The position numbers and the translations under genes are program-made. The notes under the pieces were generated by a model, which had not been told where the DNA came from, ran no database searches, and saw only the letters and a list, made by a program, of their open reading frames with translations. From Synechococcaceae cyanobacterium (GTDB lineage Bacteria > Cyanobacteriota > Cyanobacteriia > PCC-6307 > Cyanobiaceae), in NCBI GenBank assembly GCA_947378425.1, contig CANCJV010000002.1:1-64000 (forward strand): a stretch of DNA of 64,000 nt, read 5' to 3'. The first letter of the stretch is position 1. Each line of letters begins with the position of its first letter. Positions 52,572 through 63,433 of this stretch are shown in pieces.

Positions 52572-54461
52572 TCAGGCCAGGGCCGCTCCCGGGTAGCCCC
52601 GTGGTGTCACCATCCGGCCGTCCTGCACGCGGCTGCTGCTGTTGCCGATCAGCACCAGGGTGAGCATGTCCACCTGGTCGATCGGCAGTTCCCCGAGGGT
52701 GTGCAGGCTCACCTGCTCTTCGCGGCGGCCGAGCTGGCGGGCCAGCACCACCGGCGTGCTCGCGGGTCTGCCCAGCAGCAGCAGCTCCCGGGCCCGCCCC
52801 AGCTGCCAGTCCCGGCCCAGCGAGCGCGGGTTGTAGAGGGCGACGACGAAATCGCCGTCAGCGGCGGAGCGCAGGCGCCGTTCAATCACCTCCCAGGGGG
52901 TGAGCCGATCGCTGAGGCTGATGGTGCAGAAGTCGTGCATCAGCGGCGCGCCGGCGCGGGCAGCGGCCAGCTGCAGGGCCGACAGGCCGGGATGGACCTC
53001 AAAGCAGGGGCGCTCCTGGGATGGCAGCTGCAGCCAGAGCTCGAGGGCCAGCCCGGCCATGCCGTAGATCCCGCTGTCCCCCGAGGAGATCAGGGCCACC
53101 TTCAGCCCCTGGCTCGCCAGATCGAGGGCTTCAGCGCAGCGGGCCCGCTCTTCGGTGAGTTTGCCGTCGCGGCGCAGTTGATCCGGCCGGCGCAGGGGTT
53201 CCAGCAGATCGAGATAGGGGCCGTAGCCCACCCAGATCGAAGCGGCGGCCAGGGTGCGGCGGCAATCGCCGCTGAGCAGATCGAGCCGACCCGGCCCGCT
53301 GCCCACCAGATGCAGTTCGCCCCGCTGCGGCGCCCATTGCCTCGCGGCCAGAACCACCGCCAGGGTGGCGGCCCCCCGTTCCCCGGCACCGGCCGGTTCG
53401 ATCGTCTTGGCCACCAGCTGTTCGGGCTGGGGGCCATCGCTGGTCGCTGTTGCTGGCGCGACCGCCGCCAGAGAGGCCGCCGCCTCGGAGACGCTGGCCG
53501 TGCCCATTTCCCTGGCCACGGCTTCTGAGGGGTTCGGCACCGCCACCGCTGCCAGTTGGGCGGCTGTGAACAGCTTCAGCGGCCAGCCCCGCGCCTCGGC
53601 CAGGGCCAGCAGTGCCGGCTCATCGCCCTTCCGATCGATGCTGGCCAGGCCTGCCACCGCGTCTTCGGCCAGGCCCGCTTGGCTGAGAACCCTTTGAACC
53701 AGCCGCTCCAGCACGGCCAGGCTGGTGTTGCGTTCGCAGCCGATCCCGAGCCACAGGCAGGGCGGATGCCAGCGGCAGCCTGCCCCCAGCCAGGGACCGA
53801 TCACCAGCGAAGTGGCGGGAGCGGCATCGGCTGGGCTGACAGCGAGAGGGTCGACCATCCCGGCGGCGGCCTCCAGGCCTTGCCAGAGGGTCAGGCCGCC
53901 CTGCTGGAGCAGTGGTGCCTGGCGACCGGCGGCGGCGGCGAGCATCAGCCCCCGCCAGTCGCCGCCGCCCCGCCGCCAGCCCCACGCAACACCGAAGGCA
54001 TCGAGGGGAAGCCGGCCCTGGGCGCCACTGCTGCCGCCGATCACGGCCTGCCCCCCGAGCAGGGCGGCGATCTCTCGGCTGAGCTGCTCGGCGCCGGCTA
54101 GGTGACCCCCCAGCAGGGGCACGGCGAACTGTCCCTGCGGATCCACCACCACGACGGCTGGATCCTGTTCTTTGCCGCCCAGCAGCGGCGCGATCAGCCG
54201 GGTGACCAGACCGCAGGCTCCCACCGCCACCACCGCTGAGGCACTGCTCCATTGCTGAGTCAGCCAGGCAGCGCTGCCTGGGTCGCCAGCGCTGTCAACA
54301 CTGCTCCCATCGGCTTGTGCCTCACTATCCGCCTGGGCGTTGCTGCCGGCGCTCGGCCAGCGCACGGCGGCCAGAAGCCCGGCCTGCTCCAGTTGCTGCA
54401 GCACCGACAGGGCCGCCGGGCTGAAGCCGAGGGCCACGATCCGGGGTTTGGGGGAATTCAT
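52572..54461 (-). CDS. cobJ: CbiG-CobJ fusion, precorrin-3B C17-methyltransferase
   Basis: 629 residues. The first 320 are CbiG-like (RIVALGFSPAAL, GLVTRLIAPLLG, VPLLGGHLAGAEQLSREIAALLGGQAVIGG, then WLGIGCERNTSLAVLERLV). From about 385 the CobJ domain begins GELHLVGSGPGRLDLLSGDCRRTL, with ALISSGDSGIYGMAGLALEL and VALYNPRSLGRDWQLGRARELL. It methylates C17 during corrin ring contraction; the fusion with CbiG is usual in cyanobacteria. Coupled (ATGA) to the gene upstream. Confidence 0.92.
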   Translation of the reverse strand: MNSPKPRIVALGFSPAALSVLQQLEQAGLLAAVRWPSAGSNAQADSEAQADGSSVDSAGDPGSAAWLTQQWSSASAVVAVGACGLVTRLIAPLLGGKEQDPAVVVVDPQGQFAVPLLGGHLAGAEQLSREIAALLGGQAVIGGSSGAQGRLPLDAFGVAWGWRRGGGDWRGLMLAAAAGRQAPLLQQGGLTLWQGLEAAAGMVDPLAVSPADAAPATSLVIGPWLGAGCRWHPPCLWLGIGCERNTSLAVLERLVQRVLSQAGLAEDAVAGLASIDRKGDEPALLALAEARGWPLKLFTAAQLAAVAVPNPSEAVAREMGTASVSEAAASLAAVAPATATSDGPQPEQLVAKTIEPAGAGERGAATLAVVLAARQWAPQRGELHLVGSGPGRLDLLSGDCRRTLAAASIWVGYGPYLDLLEPLRRPDQLRRDGKLTEERARCAEALDLASQGLKVALISSGDSGIYGMAGLALELWLQLPSQERPCFEVHPGLSALQLAAARAGAPLMHDFCTISLSDRLTPWEVIERRLRSAADGDFVVALYNPRSLGRDWQLGRARELLLLGRPASTPVVLARQLGRREEQVSLHTLGELPIDQVDMLTLVLIGNSSSRVQDGRMVTPRGYPGAALA

Positions 54462-56290
54462 GGCAGCAGTCGCTCCCTCAATCCGGCCAGTGGACCACGG
54501 CGTGGGGCCTGGACCATGGTGCCGGCGGGGTTGACCTGCTCCCGTGCCGGGCCCTCGATGGCGCTCGTGGGGCGCAGGCGCTGGCTCTCAGCTGGAATCG
54601 CTTCAGGCCAAGGCGTTGGCAGCGGTGATGAATCTGGGCTGGACGAGGGCGACGGCTGTCCAGCGGCCAGCGGTGTTGACAGGGAGGCTGCCCCTGGTTG
54701 TTGTGGGCTCACCGCGGTGGCCTGTCCGGTTCCTGGCAGGGGCTGGTCTGGGGCTGCAGGCTCGGCGGCCGCGAGGGCTGGCTGGTTGGCCAGCGAGGCT
54801 TGCGCCGACTTGGCCGGGGCCGGGGCCGGGGCCGGGAGCTGGGGCAGCGGGCCCGATGGGGGCGGTGGCAGGTCCGCGGCTTCCGATGGCCGGGATCCCT
54901 GCCGCGCAGAACCTGACTGCCTTGGTGAGGGGGGAGGGGATGGGCCGGCAGCCGTTTCTGGAATTGCTGGGGGTTCCAGCCTGTTCAGGCGCTCGGAACG
55001 GTTGGGGCTGCTGGGCTGGTCAGGCCCGGATGAGGCGTCTGGGCCACCTGGACGATTGGGCTCGTCGTGCCAGAGCTGAGCGGATGGGGGCTCCAGTGCC
55101 GCGGTCCGCTCCGGGTTGGGGAGCAGCGCGATCGGGGCGGGGCTGTTGGCCTGGTCGGCAACCCCGGCCGCCGGGATGGGTCCGGCCTCCGAGGTTGGTT
55201 GGTCTGAAGGGGCTGTGGCGGCCTGGGTTGGCCCCGCTGCCGAAGCCAGGCCCTCGGGCTCGCTGGCGACAGGCAGCTCCGGGCTGTTCGGAGGCGTTGT
55301 GTCTGGGGCGGAGCTCGGTGCCGGCGCCTCTGTCTCGGCTTCGCCGAGCAGGATGGCCAGCTCCCTGGTGCTGAGGGGACCCCGCTGCCAGCTGGCAGCG
55401 ACGCTGGTGGTACCGAGCTCCACCTCCCTCACCAGACTGTTGTATGGGGGGTTGAGCGGTTCCCCCCGGCCATCCAGCAGTTCGAGCCTGATCGCATTGC
55501 GGCCCAGCCTCCAGCCCTTCAGCCAGAGCGGGGTCTGGCGATCGACCACAAAGCCATCGCCGTTGATTGTGATGCGCAGCCGCCAGCGGGCGTCGTCGCT
55601 GCGCAGGTTCTGCAGCGGTGCATCGAGCAGCAACCAGTCCAGCAGCAGGGGTTCGGCTGCTGCTTGGGCTCCGGGGCTGACGGCGATCAGCTGCGCACGG
55701 CCTGGTTCGGGCAGCCCCAGCGGGTTGGCGGCCGTTCGATGCAGGCGGATCTGGCACCAGGCGCCCGGATTCTTGGCGGCTTCTCCCCAGGGGCGGGCAG
55801 CAAAGACGGTGAGCCGATGGCTGCCTGGTGCCAGGGCCGCCATGGTGATTTCCGTGCTGGTCACTTGCAGAGGTTCATCGTCATCGACCTGGACCACCAG
55901 ATGGGGACCGAGGCCCAGCTCGCCCCCGTCCACCAGGGGCCAGTCGTGCACCCGCAACCGCAGGGTCCAGGGGCCTGGAGGCAGGAGCGTCTCATCGGCA
56001 GGCGACAGAATCTCAACGTGGGGTTCCCGCCCCGCCAGGGCCTCCTGAAGTTGCTGCACAGCCTGTGGTGGGGCGACTTCCTGCAGGTGGGAAGGGGCGG
56101 AGGAGGCCAGGGTGGGCGGTGCGTCGCCGGACTGGCGCGGGCTGCGGCCTGGCAGTCCCAGGGCTTCGCTGCTGCCGGCGCTGCCCGGCGAAACCAGCAG
56201 GCCCAGCACCAACAACAGGCTCAACAGACGGCTCAGCCAGCTCGGCAGGGCAACTGCCGGATGCGTTCGGGGGTCCCTGCTGCCGTTCAC
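54458..56290 (-). CDS. Exported Pro/Ala-rich protein of unknown function
   Basis: 610 residues from GTG 56290 (translated MNGSRDPRTHP); the frame extends further right but only into the psaA leader. A signal peptide (LSRLLSLLLVLGLLVSPGSAGSS) is followed by a structured part, about 80-310 (VEILSPADETLLPPGPWTLRLRVHDWPLVDGG; ITINGDGFVVDRQTPLWLKGWRLGRNAIRLELLDGRG) with repeated beta-sandwich-like modules. The last 290 residues are a low-complexity Pro/Ala/Ser linker. Divergent from psaA and overlapping the cobJ start (ATGA). Confidence 0.65.
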   Translation of the reverse strand: MNGSRDPRTHPAVALPSWLSRLLSLLLVLGLLVSPGSAGSSEALGLPGRSPRQSGDAPPTLASSAPSHLQEVAPPQAVQQLQEALAGREPHVEILSPADETLLPPGPWTLRLRVHDWPLVDGGELGLGPHLVVQVDDDEPLQVTSTEITMAALAPGSHRLTVFAARPWGEAAKNPGAWCQIRLHRTAANPLGLPEPGRAQLIAVSPGAQAAAEPLLLDWLLLDAPLQNLRSDDARWRLRITINGDGFVVDRQTPLWLKGWRLGRNAIRLELLDGRGEPLNPPYNSLVREVELGTTSVAASWQRGPLSTRELAILLGEAETEAPAPSSAPDTTPPNSPELPVASEPEGLASAAGPTQAATAPSDQPTSEAGPIPAAGVADQANSPAPIALLPNPERTAALEPPSAQLWHDEPNRPGGPDASSGPDQPSSPNRSERLNRLEPPAIPETAAGPSPPPSPRQSGSARQGSRPSEAADLPPPPSGPLPQLPAPAPAPAKSAQASLANQPALAAAEPAAPDQPLPGTGQATAVSPQQPGAASLSTPLAAGQPSPSSSPDSSPLPTPWPEAIPAESQRLRPTSAIEGPAREQVNPAGTMVQAPRRGPLAGLRERLLP

Positions 56291-56735
56291 GCGGCTCCGC
56301 TGCCATGGAAGCGGCCATTCTGCGCCGACAGGGTGGCCGGGACTGACTGTTGGCAACCCATTCAAATCTGCAATTGATGGGTTAATGAATTGCCGAAACT
56401 TGCGCAATCCGGAATGATCGCAAGCCCGGGCCAGATCTGAGTCACAGCCTGGGGTGCACCGGGATTGAACCTTTGTAACTGGCGGCGTAATTCGCTTGTT
56501 TTCGGCCCCTATAGTTCCGCCAGCGGTCCCCTTTCGGGGCCCAATGCCCCAGTCGTGGCAAGGGCTTTGCCCAAGTCTGACTGGAGCCCGTGGTCCCGGG
56601 TCGGTCCTCCCGACTGGCCTGGCCATGGGGCCCATGGTGGCTCCGACTTCGCTTCCTGCTTTTGCGGGCGGCGAGCCTCGGCACCGCCGAAGGGGTGGAC
56701 CTCCACCTCGATTCCGTCCCTCGAGGAACCTCTCG
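56291..56735 (+). promoter_or_regulatory. psaA: psaA upstream region
   Basis: 445 bases between the divergent exported-protein gene and psaA. TATAGT at 56510-56515 with TAATTC at 56488-56493 (16-base spacer) is a candidate promoter, giving a leader of about 215 bases. A hairpin GGTCCCC-TTTC-GGGGCCC (with one mismatch) at about 56525-56542 lies just inside it. psaAB promoters are typically light-regulated; no specific box is identified. Confidence 0.45.
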
Positions 56736-59039
56736 ATGACCATCAGCCCACCAGAGCGTGGGAAAAAGGCCAAGGATCTGGTCGACCGGAACCCCGTTCC
56801 GGTGTCGTTCGAGCTTTTCGAAAAGCCCGGCCACTTCGACCGCACCCTGGCCAAAGGTCCCAAAACCACCACCTGGGTTTGGAACCTCCACGCCAACGCT
56901 CACGACTTCGATAGCCACACGAGTGACCTCGAAGAGGTCTCTCGCAAGATCTTCTCGGCTCACTTCGGCCATTTGGCCGTCATTTTCGTCTGGCTCAGCG
57001 GCGCCTTCTTCCATGGAGCCCGCTTCTCCAACTTCACTGGTTGGTTGGCCGATCCCCTGCACGTCAAGCCTTCCGCGCAGGTTGTCTGGCCAATTTTCGG
57101 CCAGGAAATCCTTAATGGCGATGTGGGTGCCGGCTTCCACGGCATTCAGATCACCTCCGGCCTCTTCCATGTCTGGAGGGCCTGGGGCATCACCAACGAA
57201 ACGCAGTTGATGGCTTTGGCCATCGGTGCTTTGGTGATGGCTGGCCTGATGCTCAATGCAGGCGTCTTCCATTACCACAAAGCAGCACCCAAGCTGGAGT
57301 GGTTCCAGAACGTTGAGTCGATGCTCAACCACCATCTGGCCGGTCTGCTGGGTCTGGGTTCTCTGTCCTGGACAGGTCACCTTCTGCATGTGTCCCTGCC
57401 CACCACCCAGTTGATGGATGCCATCGACGCCGGCAAGCCGCTGGTGCTCAACGGCAAGACCATCGCTTCGGTGGCGGACATTCCCCTGCCCCACGAGTTC
57501 CTCAACCAGGATCTGCTCACCCAGCTGTATCCAGGTTTTGGTGCAGGTATCTCCGCGTTCTTCACCGGCAACTGGGCGGCCTACAGCGATTTCCTCACCT
57601 TCAAAGGTGGGCTCAATCCTGTCACCGGCAGCCTCTGGATGACCGACATTGCCCATCACCATCTGGCGATTGCGGTGCTCTTCATCGTGGCCGGTCACAT
57701 GTACCGCACCAACTGGGGTATCGGCCACAGCATCAAGGAGATTCTCGAGGGCCAGAAGGGCGATCCCCTGCTGTTCCCTGCTCCCAAAGGTCATGACGGA
57801 CTCTTCGAGTTCATGACCACCTCGTGGCACGCCCAATTGGCCGTGAACCTGGCCCTGCTTGGTTCGCTGACGATCATCGTCGCTCACCACATGTATGCGA
57901 TGCCTCCGTATCCCTACATCGGTGTCGACTATGCAACCCAGCTGTCGTTGTTCACCCACCACACCTGGATCGGTGGCTTCCTGATCGTCGGTGCCGGCGC
58001 CCACGCCGCCATCGCCATGATCCGCGACTATGACCCTGCCAAGCACATCGATAACGTGCTGGATCGGGTGCTCAAAGCTCGCGACGCTCTGATCAGTCAC
58101 CTCAACTGGGTGTGCATCTGGCTGGGCTTCCACAGCTTCGGCCTTTACATCCACAACGACACGATGCGTGCCCTGGGCCGTCCCCAGGACATGTTCAGCG
58201 ACACCGCGATCCAGTTGAAGCCGATCTTCGCTCAATGGATCCAGGGTCTGCACGCCGCCGCTGCTGGCACCACAGCTCCCAATGCCCTTGCGGGTGTGAG
58301 CGAGGTGTTCAACGGTGCCGTCGTCGCTGTCGGTGGCAAGGTGGCTGCTGGTCCGATTCCCCTGGGAACGGCCGACTTCATGGTCCACCACATCCACGCC
58401 TTCACGATCCACGTTACCGTGCTGATCCTGCTGAAGGGTGTGCTCTACAGCCGCAGCTCCCGCCTCGTTCCTGACAAGGCGAATCTCGGTTTCCGCTTCC
58501 CCTGCGACGGCCCCGGCCGTGGCGGTACCTGTCAGGTGTCGGCCTGGGACCACGTGTTCCTTGGCCTGTTCTGGATGTACAACTCCCTGTCGATCGTCAT
58601 TTTCCACTTCAGCTGGAAGATGCAGAGCGACGTGTGGGGCACCGTCAACGCCGACGGCAGCGTCCAGCACATCACCAATGGCAACTTTGCGCAGAGCGCC
58701 ATCACCATCAATGGCTGGCTGCGCGACTTCCTCTGGGCTCAGGCCGCACAGGTGATCAACAGCTACGGCTCGAGCTCCAGTGCCTACGGTCTGATGTTCC
58801 TGGGTGCCCACTTTGTCTGGGCCTTCAGCCTCATGTTCCTCTTCAGTGGCCGCGGCTACTGGCAGGAACTGATCGAGTCCATCGTCTGGGCTCACAACAA
58901 GCTGAAGGTTGCTCCCGCTATTCAGCCGCGGGCGCTCTCCATCACCCAGGGCCGTGCCGTCGGTGTCGCCCACTATCTGCTGGGCGGTATCGCAACGACC
59001 TGGTCCTTCTTCCTGGCCCGCATGATTGCGGTCGGCTGA
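56736..59039 (+). CDS. psaA: Photosystem I P700 apoprotein A1
   Basis: 767 residues from ATG 56736 ([26 protein letters not shown]), the normal length; the longer frame to 56496 is not conserved. Eleven membrane helices with many His chlorophyll ligands. [10 protein letters not shown] (Cys590, Cys599) gives two ligands of the Fx 4Fe-4S cluster, shared with PsaB. Core of photosystem I in the thylakoid membrane. psaB follows 20 bases later. Confidence 0.98.
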   Translation: MTISPPERGKKAKDLVDRNPVPVSFELFEKPGHFDRTLAKGPKTTTWVWNLHANAHDFDSHTSDLEEVSRKIFSAHFGHLAVIFVWLSGAFFHGARFSNFTGWLADPLHVKPSAQVVWPIFGQEILNGDVGAGFHGIQITSGLFHVWRAWGITNETQLMALAIGALVMAGLMLNAGVFHYHKAAPKLEWFQNVESMLNHHLAGLLGLGSLSWTGHLLHVSLPTTQLMDAIDAGKPLVLNGKTIASVADIPLPHEFLNQDLLTQLYPGFGAGISAFFTGNWAAYSDFLTFKGGLNPVTGSLWMTDIAHHHLAIAVLFIVAGHMYRTNWGIGHSIKEILEGQKGDPLLFPAPKGHDGLFEFMTTSWHAQLAVNLALLGSLTIIVAHHMYAMPPYPYIGVDYATQLSLFTHHTWIGGFLIVGAGAHAAIAMIRDYDPAKHIDNVLDRVLKARDALISHLNWVCIWLGFHSFGLYIHNDTMRALGRPQDMFSDTAIQLKPIFAQWIQGLHAAAAGTTAPNALAGVSEVFNGAVVAVGGKVAAGPIPLGTADFMVHHIHAFTIHVTVLILLKGVLYSRSSRLVPDKANLGFRFPCDGPGRGGTCQVSAWDHVFLGLFWMYNSLSIVIFHFSWKMQSDVWGTVNADGSVQHITNGNFAQSAITINGWLRDFLWAQAAQVINSYGSSSSAYGLMFLGAHFVWAFSLMFLFSGRGYWQELIESIVWAHNKLKVAPAIQPRALSITQGRAVGVAHYLLGGIATTWSFFLARMIAVG

Positions 59040-59059
59040 CCTCCACCTGACCTTTCCCA

Positions 59060-61279
59060 ATGGCAACGAAATTTCCTTCGTTCAGCCAGGGTCTGGCACA
59101 GGACCCGACAACCCGCCGTATTTGGTACGGCATCGCCACGGCTCACGACTTCGAGAGCCATGACGGAATGACGGAGGAGCGGCTTTACCAAAAGCTGTTC
59201 TCCACCCACTTCGGTCATCTGGCGATCATCGGCCTCTGGGTTTCGGGCAACCTGTTCCATATCGCCTGGCAGGGCAACTTCGAGCAGTGGGTCGCCGATC
59301 CTCTGCATGTTCGTCCCATCGCTCACGCGATCTGGGATCCCCACTTCGGCCAGGGCGCCATCACCGCCTTCACCCAGGCGGGCGCCTCCTCTCCTGTCAA
59401 CATCGCCTATTCCGGTCTGTACCACTGGTGGTACACGATCGGCATGACGACCAACGCCGAGCTGTACCAGGGTTCCATCTTCATGATGATCCTGTCGGCC
59501 TGGGCTCTGTTCGCCGGTTGGCTCCACCTTCAGCCCAAGTTCCTGCCTTCCCTGGCCTGGTTCAAGAACGCTGAATCCCGCCTCAACCATCACCTTGCCG
59601 TTCTGTTCGGCTTCAGTTCCATTGCCTGGACCGGTCACCTGGTTCATGTGGCGATTCCTGAATCCCGTGGTGTTCACGTCGGTTGGGATAACTTCCTCTC
59701 GGTGGCTCCCCACCCCGCAGGTCTGGCTCCCTTCTTCACTGGTAACTGGGGCGTTTACGCCCAGAACCCCGACACGGCAAGTCAGCTGTTCGGCACCACA
59801 ACCGGTTCCGGTACAGCGATTCTCACCTTCCTCGGCGGTTTCCATCCTCAGACGGAATCCCTCTGGCTCACGGACATTGCCCATCACCACCTGGCGATCG
59901 GCTGCCTGTTTGTGATCGCTGGCCACATGTACCGGACCAACTTCGGTATCGGCCACTCGATCCGCGAGATTCTCGATGCCCATACCCCTCCCAAGGGGAC
60001 CCCGGGCAACATGGGTGCAGGCCACAGGAACCTGTACGACACGGTCAACAACTCCCTGCACTTCCAGCTGGGACTTGCCCTGGCCTCTCTGGGTGTAGTC
60101 ACGAGCCTGGTGGCTCAGCACATGTATGCGTTGCCGTCCTACGCGTTCATCGCCAAGGACTACACAACCCAGGCTGCGCTTTACACCCACCACCAGTACA
60201 TCGCCATCTTCCTGATGTGCGGTGCCTTCGCCCACGGTGCGATCTTCTTCATCCGCGACTACGACCCCGAGGCCAACAAGGACAACGTCCTGGCCCGGAT
60301 GCTTGAGCACAAGGAAGCCATCATCAGCCATCTCAGCTGGGTTTCCCTGTTCCTCGGCTTCCACACTCTCGGTCTGTATGTCCACAACGACGTCGTCGTT
60401 GCCTTCGGTACTCCCGAGAAGCAGATCTTGGTGGAGCCCGTGTTCGCCCAGTTCGTTCAGGCTGCCAGTGGCAAAGCCCTGTACGGCATGGACGTGCTGC
60501 TCTCCAATCCCAACAGCCTGGTCAGCAATGCACCGGGCCCCGGCGCCGTCTGGCTGCCGGGCTGGCTCGATTCACTCAACGCCGGCAACAATTCCCTGTT
60601 CCTCCAGATCGGTCCTGGTGACTTCCTGGTGCACCACGCCATCGCGCTGGGTCTCCACACCACCACCTTGATCCTGGTGAAAGGTGCCCTTGATGCCCGG
60701 GGTTCGAAGCTGATGCCCGATAAAAAGGACTTCGGCTATTCCTTCCCCTGCGACGGCCCCGGCCGTGGCGGCACCTGCGACATCTCCGCCTGGGACTCGT
60801 TCTATCTGGCTCTCTTCTGGGCCTTGAACACGGTGGCCTGGGTCACCTTCTACTGGCACTGGAAGCACCTCGCCATCTGGCAGGGCAACGTGGCCCAGTT
60901 CAACGAATCCAGCACCTATCTGATGGGCTGGTTCCGTGACTACCTCTGGCTGAACAGCTCCCAGCTGATCAACGGGTACAACCCGTTCGGCTCGAATAAC
61001 CTGGCCGTCTGGTCCTGGATGTTCCTGTTCGGTCACCTGGTCTGGGCAACCGGCTTCATGTTCCTGATCTCCTGGCGGGGTTACTGGCAGGAATTGATCG
61101 AGACCATCGTCTGGGCTCACCAGCGCACGCCGCTGGCCAACTTGGTCGGCTGGCGCGACAAGCCCGTCGCTCTCTCGATCGTTCAGGCTCGTGTGGTGGG
61201 TCTGGCCCACTTCACGATTGGCTTTATCCTCACCTATGCGGCCTTCCTGATCGCCTCCACCTCCGGCAAGTTCGGCTGA
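59060..61279 (+). CDS. psaB: Photosystem I P700 apoprotein A2
   Basis: 739 residues ([36 protein letters not shown]), homologous to PsaA throughout, with [10 protein letters not shown] (Cys564, Cys573) for the other two Fx ligands. Co-transcribed with psaA; the operon ends at the hairpin at 61318. Confidence 0.98.
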   Translation: MATKFPSFSQGLAQDPTTRRIWYGIATAHDFESHDGMTEERLYQKLFSTHFGHLAIIGLWVSGNLFHIAWQGNFEQWVADPLHVRPIAHAIWDPHFGQGAITAFTQAGASSPVNIAYSGLYHWWYTIGMTTNAELYQGSIFMMILSAWALFAGWLHLQPKFLPSLAWFKNAESRLNHHLAVLFGFSSIAWTGHLVHVAIPESRGVHVGWDNFLSVAPHPAGLAPFFTGNWGVYAQNPDTASQLFGTTTGSGTAILTFLGGFHPQTESLWLTDIAHHHLAIGCLFVIAGHMYRTNFGIGHSIREILDAHTPPKGTPGNMGAGHRNLYDTVNNSLHFQLGLALASLGVVTSLVAQHMYALPSYAFIAKDYTTQAALYTHHQYIAIFLMCGAFAHGAIFFIRDYDPEANKDNVLARMLEHKEAIISHLSWVSLFLGFHTLGLYVHNDVVVAFGTPEKQILVEPVFAQFVQAASGKALYGMDVLLSNPNSLVSNAPGPGAVWLPGWLDSLNAGNNSLFLQIGPGDFLVHHAIALGLHTTTLILVKGALDARGSKLMPDKKDFGYSFPCDGPGRGGTCDISAWDSFYLALFWALNTVAWVTFYWHWKHLAIWQGNVAQFNESSTYLMGWFRDYLWLNSSQLINGYNPFGSNNLAVWSWMFLFGHLVWATGFMFLISWRGYWQELIETIVWAHQRTPLANLVGWRDKPVALSIVQARVVGLAHFTIGFILTYAAFLIASTSGKFG

Positions 61280-61317
61280 TTTTCAGCTCTTGCTTGTCCT
61301 CTCGAGGGACACTTCTG

Positions 61318-61342
61318 CCCCCGGCCTTGGCTGGGGGTTTTT
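61318..61342 (+). terminator. Rho-independent terminator of psaAB
   Basis: CCCCCGGCC and GGCTGGGGG pair through a small loop (one G-T wobble), followed by TTTTT, 39 bases after the psaB stop. Confidence 0.85.
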
Positions 61343-62574
61343 CATGTCGGCTCTGGCGCAGCAGGGCCGGTGGGGTGTCGTCACGCCTTGGGGGGAGGGG
61401 GTTCTCGGCGGCTCCGTGGCAGGCCTTGAAGGTGGGCGGCCGTTTTTGGCTTGCCGATCGGCGTCAGGGCGACGCCATGGTCTGGCTTTCTGTGCCTCTC
61501 CTGTCCGTTTCGCTCCTTTTCCCTGCAGTGCCGGGGGGATCAGCTGACCTTCGGTTCGGATATGTCGCAGCACTGCCTGCCTTCTTGGCTGGCTGGCTGT
61601 AGAGGCTGTTGGCGTCCGGGGCCTGAGCAATGATGCTGATGGCTCTGGTGCATGGCTCCGGTGGATGGTGCTGGTCATGATGGCCACGAGGGGAGGATGC
61701 GGCGATGCCTGTTGGCTTTGCTTGCCAGGCTTTGTGACACGTCGCAGTTGGTTGCATTCGTCAGGATCTGCCACCAACGCGAGGCTGGAACTTCTGAAAC
61801 CAACGGAGTCCGAAACTGTTCCTGGGTCTGACCTCTGGAGTCTGCGGCGCGGCGGGCCGGTGTCATCGACGCAAGGGGTGCGTCCGCCAGAAATCTGAGC
61901 GCTTTTTCGTGTCATGGCAAATCAGGGTCTGGCCCGAATCGAACAGGCAGACGCCTCGAATGGATCTGGAATGTGGCTGGTTTGCTGAAATCATCAGTGC
62001 ACGCAATCGAACTCCAATGCTTGGCATCCTGGAGCGTCCGATCAACAACAGCCTTCTGGAGCTCCTTAGTCCCTGGATGTGTGCGGTCTAGCCTGACGCC
62101 CTGACCTTGAGGATCCAGATCAAGCGCCCGATGACTGACTGAATCCCTGTCCCTGGACCGAGCTCATCGGCGAGTCCAGCGCCGATCTGACAGGCGACCT
62201 TGCCTGCTCCGTTGACATCTGACATGGCAGGCCTTTACCCAGACTCTTGTGTCTGAGGTTGAGGCGGCGGTTGTGTTTGTTGGGGCTGTTTGCTGTCGTG
62301 CTTGTAACCGGGCCCCCCGCAACGGCGGTTCAGGTTCGCCCAGGCCCGGATTCTGCGCCACTGGGATCTGTTCCTGCTGATGAAGTCTTTGTAGATCACG
62401 TTTTCGACGGTCAGTGCTGCCCAATGAGGCTGCGCTTTCATGCTGGCGCTTTGCGCCCCCGCGTCTGACCTGCATGCCGGATTCAATGACAGTGTCCGCT
62501 TACTTTCTCTGACTCAGCGGCACTGCCCGATTGGCCTTGCCAGGGCCCATGGCCAGCCCTCCCGCGCCTCCATG
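61343..62574. other. Gene-poor region between psaB and psaL
   Basis: About 1.2 kb with no gene I can support. Two short frames deserve mention: plus 62247-62468, with a signal-peptide-like start (LRRRLCLLGLFAVVLVTGPPATA), and minus 62235-62486, containing VENVIYKDFISRNRSQWRRIRAWANLNRRCGGPGYKHD and a Pro/Gln tail. They overlap each other, so at most one is real. The segment 61600-62100 is more AT-rich. It may hold an unrecognised RNA or decayed genes. Confidence 0.35.
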
Positions 62575-62606
62575 AAAAAAGCCCCGCCTTGGCAGGGCGG
62601 GGCTTT
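62575..62606 (-). terminator. Terminator of psaL
   Basis: AAAGCCCCGCC (62578-62588) and GGCGGGGCTTT (62596-62606) form a perfect 11-bp stem; on the minus strand it is followed by a T-run (AAAAAA at 62575-62580 on plus). It lies 41 bases beyond the psaL stop. Confidence 0.9.
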
Positions 62607-62647
62607 GGGATCCGATCAGGGAGTCAATCCCTGAAAGCGATTGGATT

Positions 62648-63139
62648 TCAGTTGACGCTCCAGACACCACCGGCGATGTTCACCAGAGGGGAGACCAGGG
62701 CCGTGCTGCAGAGGAACCAGGCGAAGGCTGCACCACCGCATCCGCCGAGCCAGAAACCACTGGCGAACTCAGCCCAGCCGGCCTTGGTGAACAGGTCGGC
62801 GGGGGGATTGTCGATCGTGGCGTCGGGCGGTTGGACGTTGGGGCCGTTGCCGGCCGTGCCATAGATCGACAGGCAGACCGTGAGGATCGAAACCAGGCCG
62901 ATGGTGGCCAGCAGGCCGGCGGTGCTGGAGTACTCACTGGCTCGCAGCGGACCGGTGATGGCGAAGGGGCCGTAGAGGAAGAAGCCATGGGCCATACCCA
63001 CTTCCAGCCCCCGGCGGTTGGGCGAGAGGGAGGGCCGGTAGGCGGGTAGAGCGTTCAGGAACGCCCGGGTGAAATAGCTGCTGTTGACGGGGGTCGCCAG
63101 GTTGCCGACGCAGGGATCGGCCACGGGGGTGACGGTCAT
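62648..63139 (-). CDS. psaL: Photosystem I subunit XI
   Basis: 163 residues: [54 protein letters not shown], then two or three membrane helices ([42 protein letters not shown]). PsaL lies at the trimerisation interface of photosystem I. The order psaI-psaL on the minus strand is usual in Synechococcus. Confidence 0.96.
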   Translation of the reverse strand: MTVTPVADPCVGNLATPVNSSYFTRAFLNALPAYRPSLSPNRRGLEVGMAHGFFLYGPFAITGPLRASEYSSTAGLLATIGLVSILTVCLSIYGTAGNGPNVQPPDATIDNPPADLFTKAGWAEFASGFWLGGCGGAAFAWFLCSTALVSPLVNIAGGVWSVN

Positions 63140-63194
63140 GGGGCGCTCTTGGGCTCGGTAGGGGGCTCGGTGAGGGGTCTGGGCGGCGGACAGA

Positions 63195-63311
63195 TCAGTC
63201 GCGCGCTTCGATCACGTTGAACAGCAGGGCCATGGCCACGGCAGGGCCGAGGATTCCCACCAGGGGAACAAGCATGGACGGAAGCCAGGCGGCCGCAAAT
63301 TCTCCAGTCAT
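63195..63311 (-). CDS. psaI: Photosystem I subunit VIII
   Basis: A 38-residue single-helix protein from ATG 63311: [20 protein letters not shown], then [18 protein letters not shown], the PsaI pattern with the conserved Pro near the helix start and the I-E motif at the end. It helps bind PsaL. 55 bases upstream of psaL, so probably the same transcript. Confidence 0.92.
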   Translation of the reverse strand: MTGEFAAAWLPSMLVPLVGILGPAVAMALLFNVIEARD

Positions 63312-63433
63312 GGCAGTGGCCACGTACAACCGCCGGTACTGTAAGGAGCCCTCTCTGCTCCACTCTTGCCGCTTGGATTGGGTGACATAAAAGTTCAGCA
63401 GAATCCACCCGGCTTTCCACGCACTTCCAGCTG

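Noticed and set aside
56442-59066. An 874-residue minus-strand frame opposite psaA.
   Set aside because: Antisense shadow of psaA with no domains; long mirror frames are expected in GC-rich DNA.
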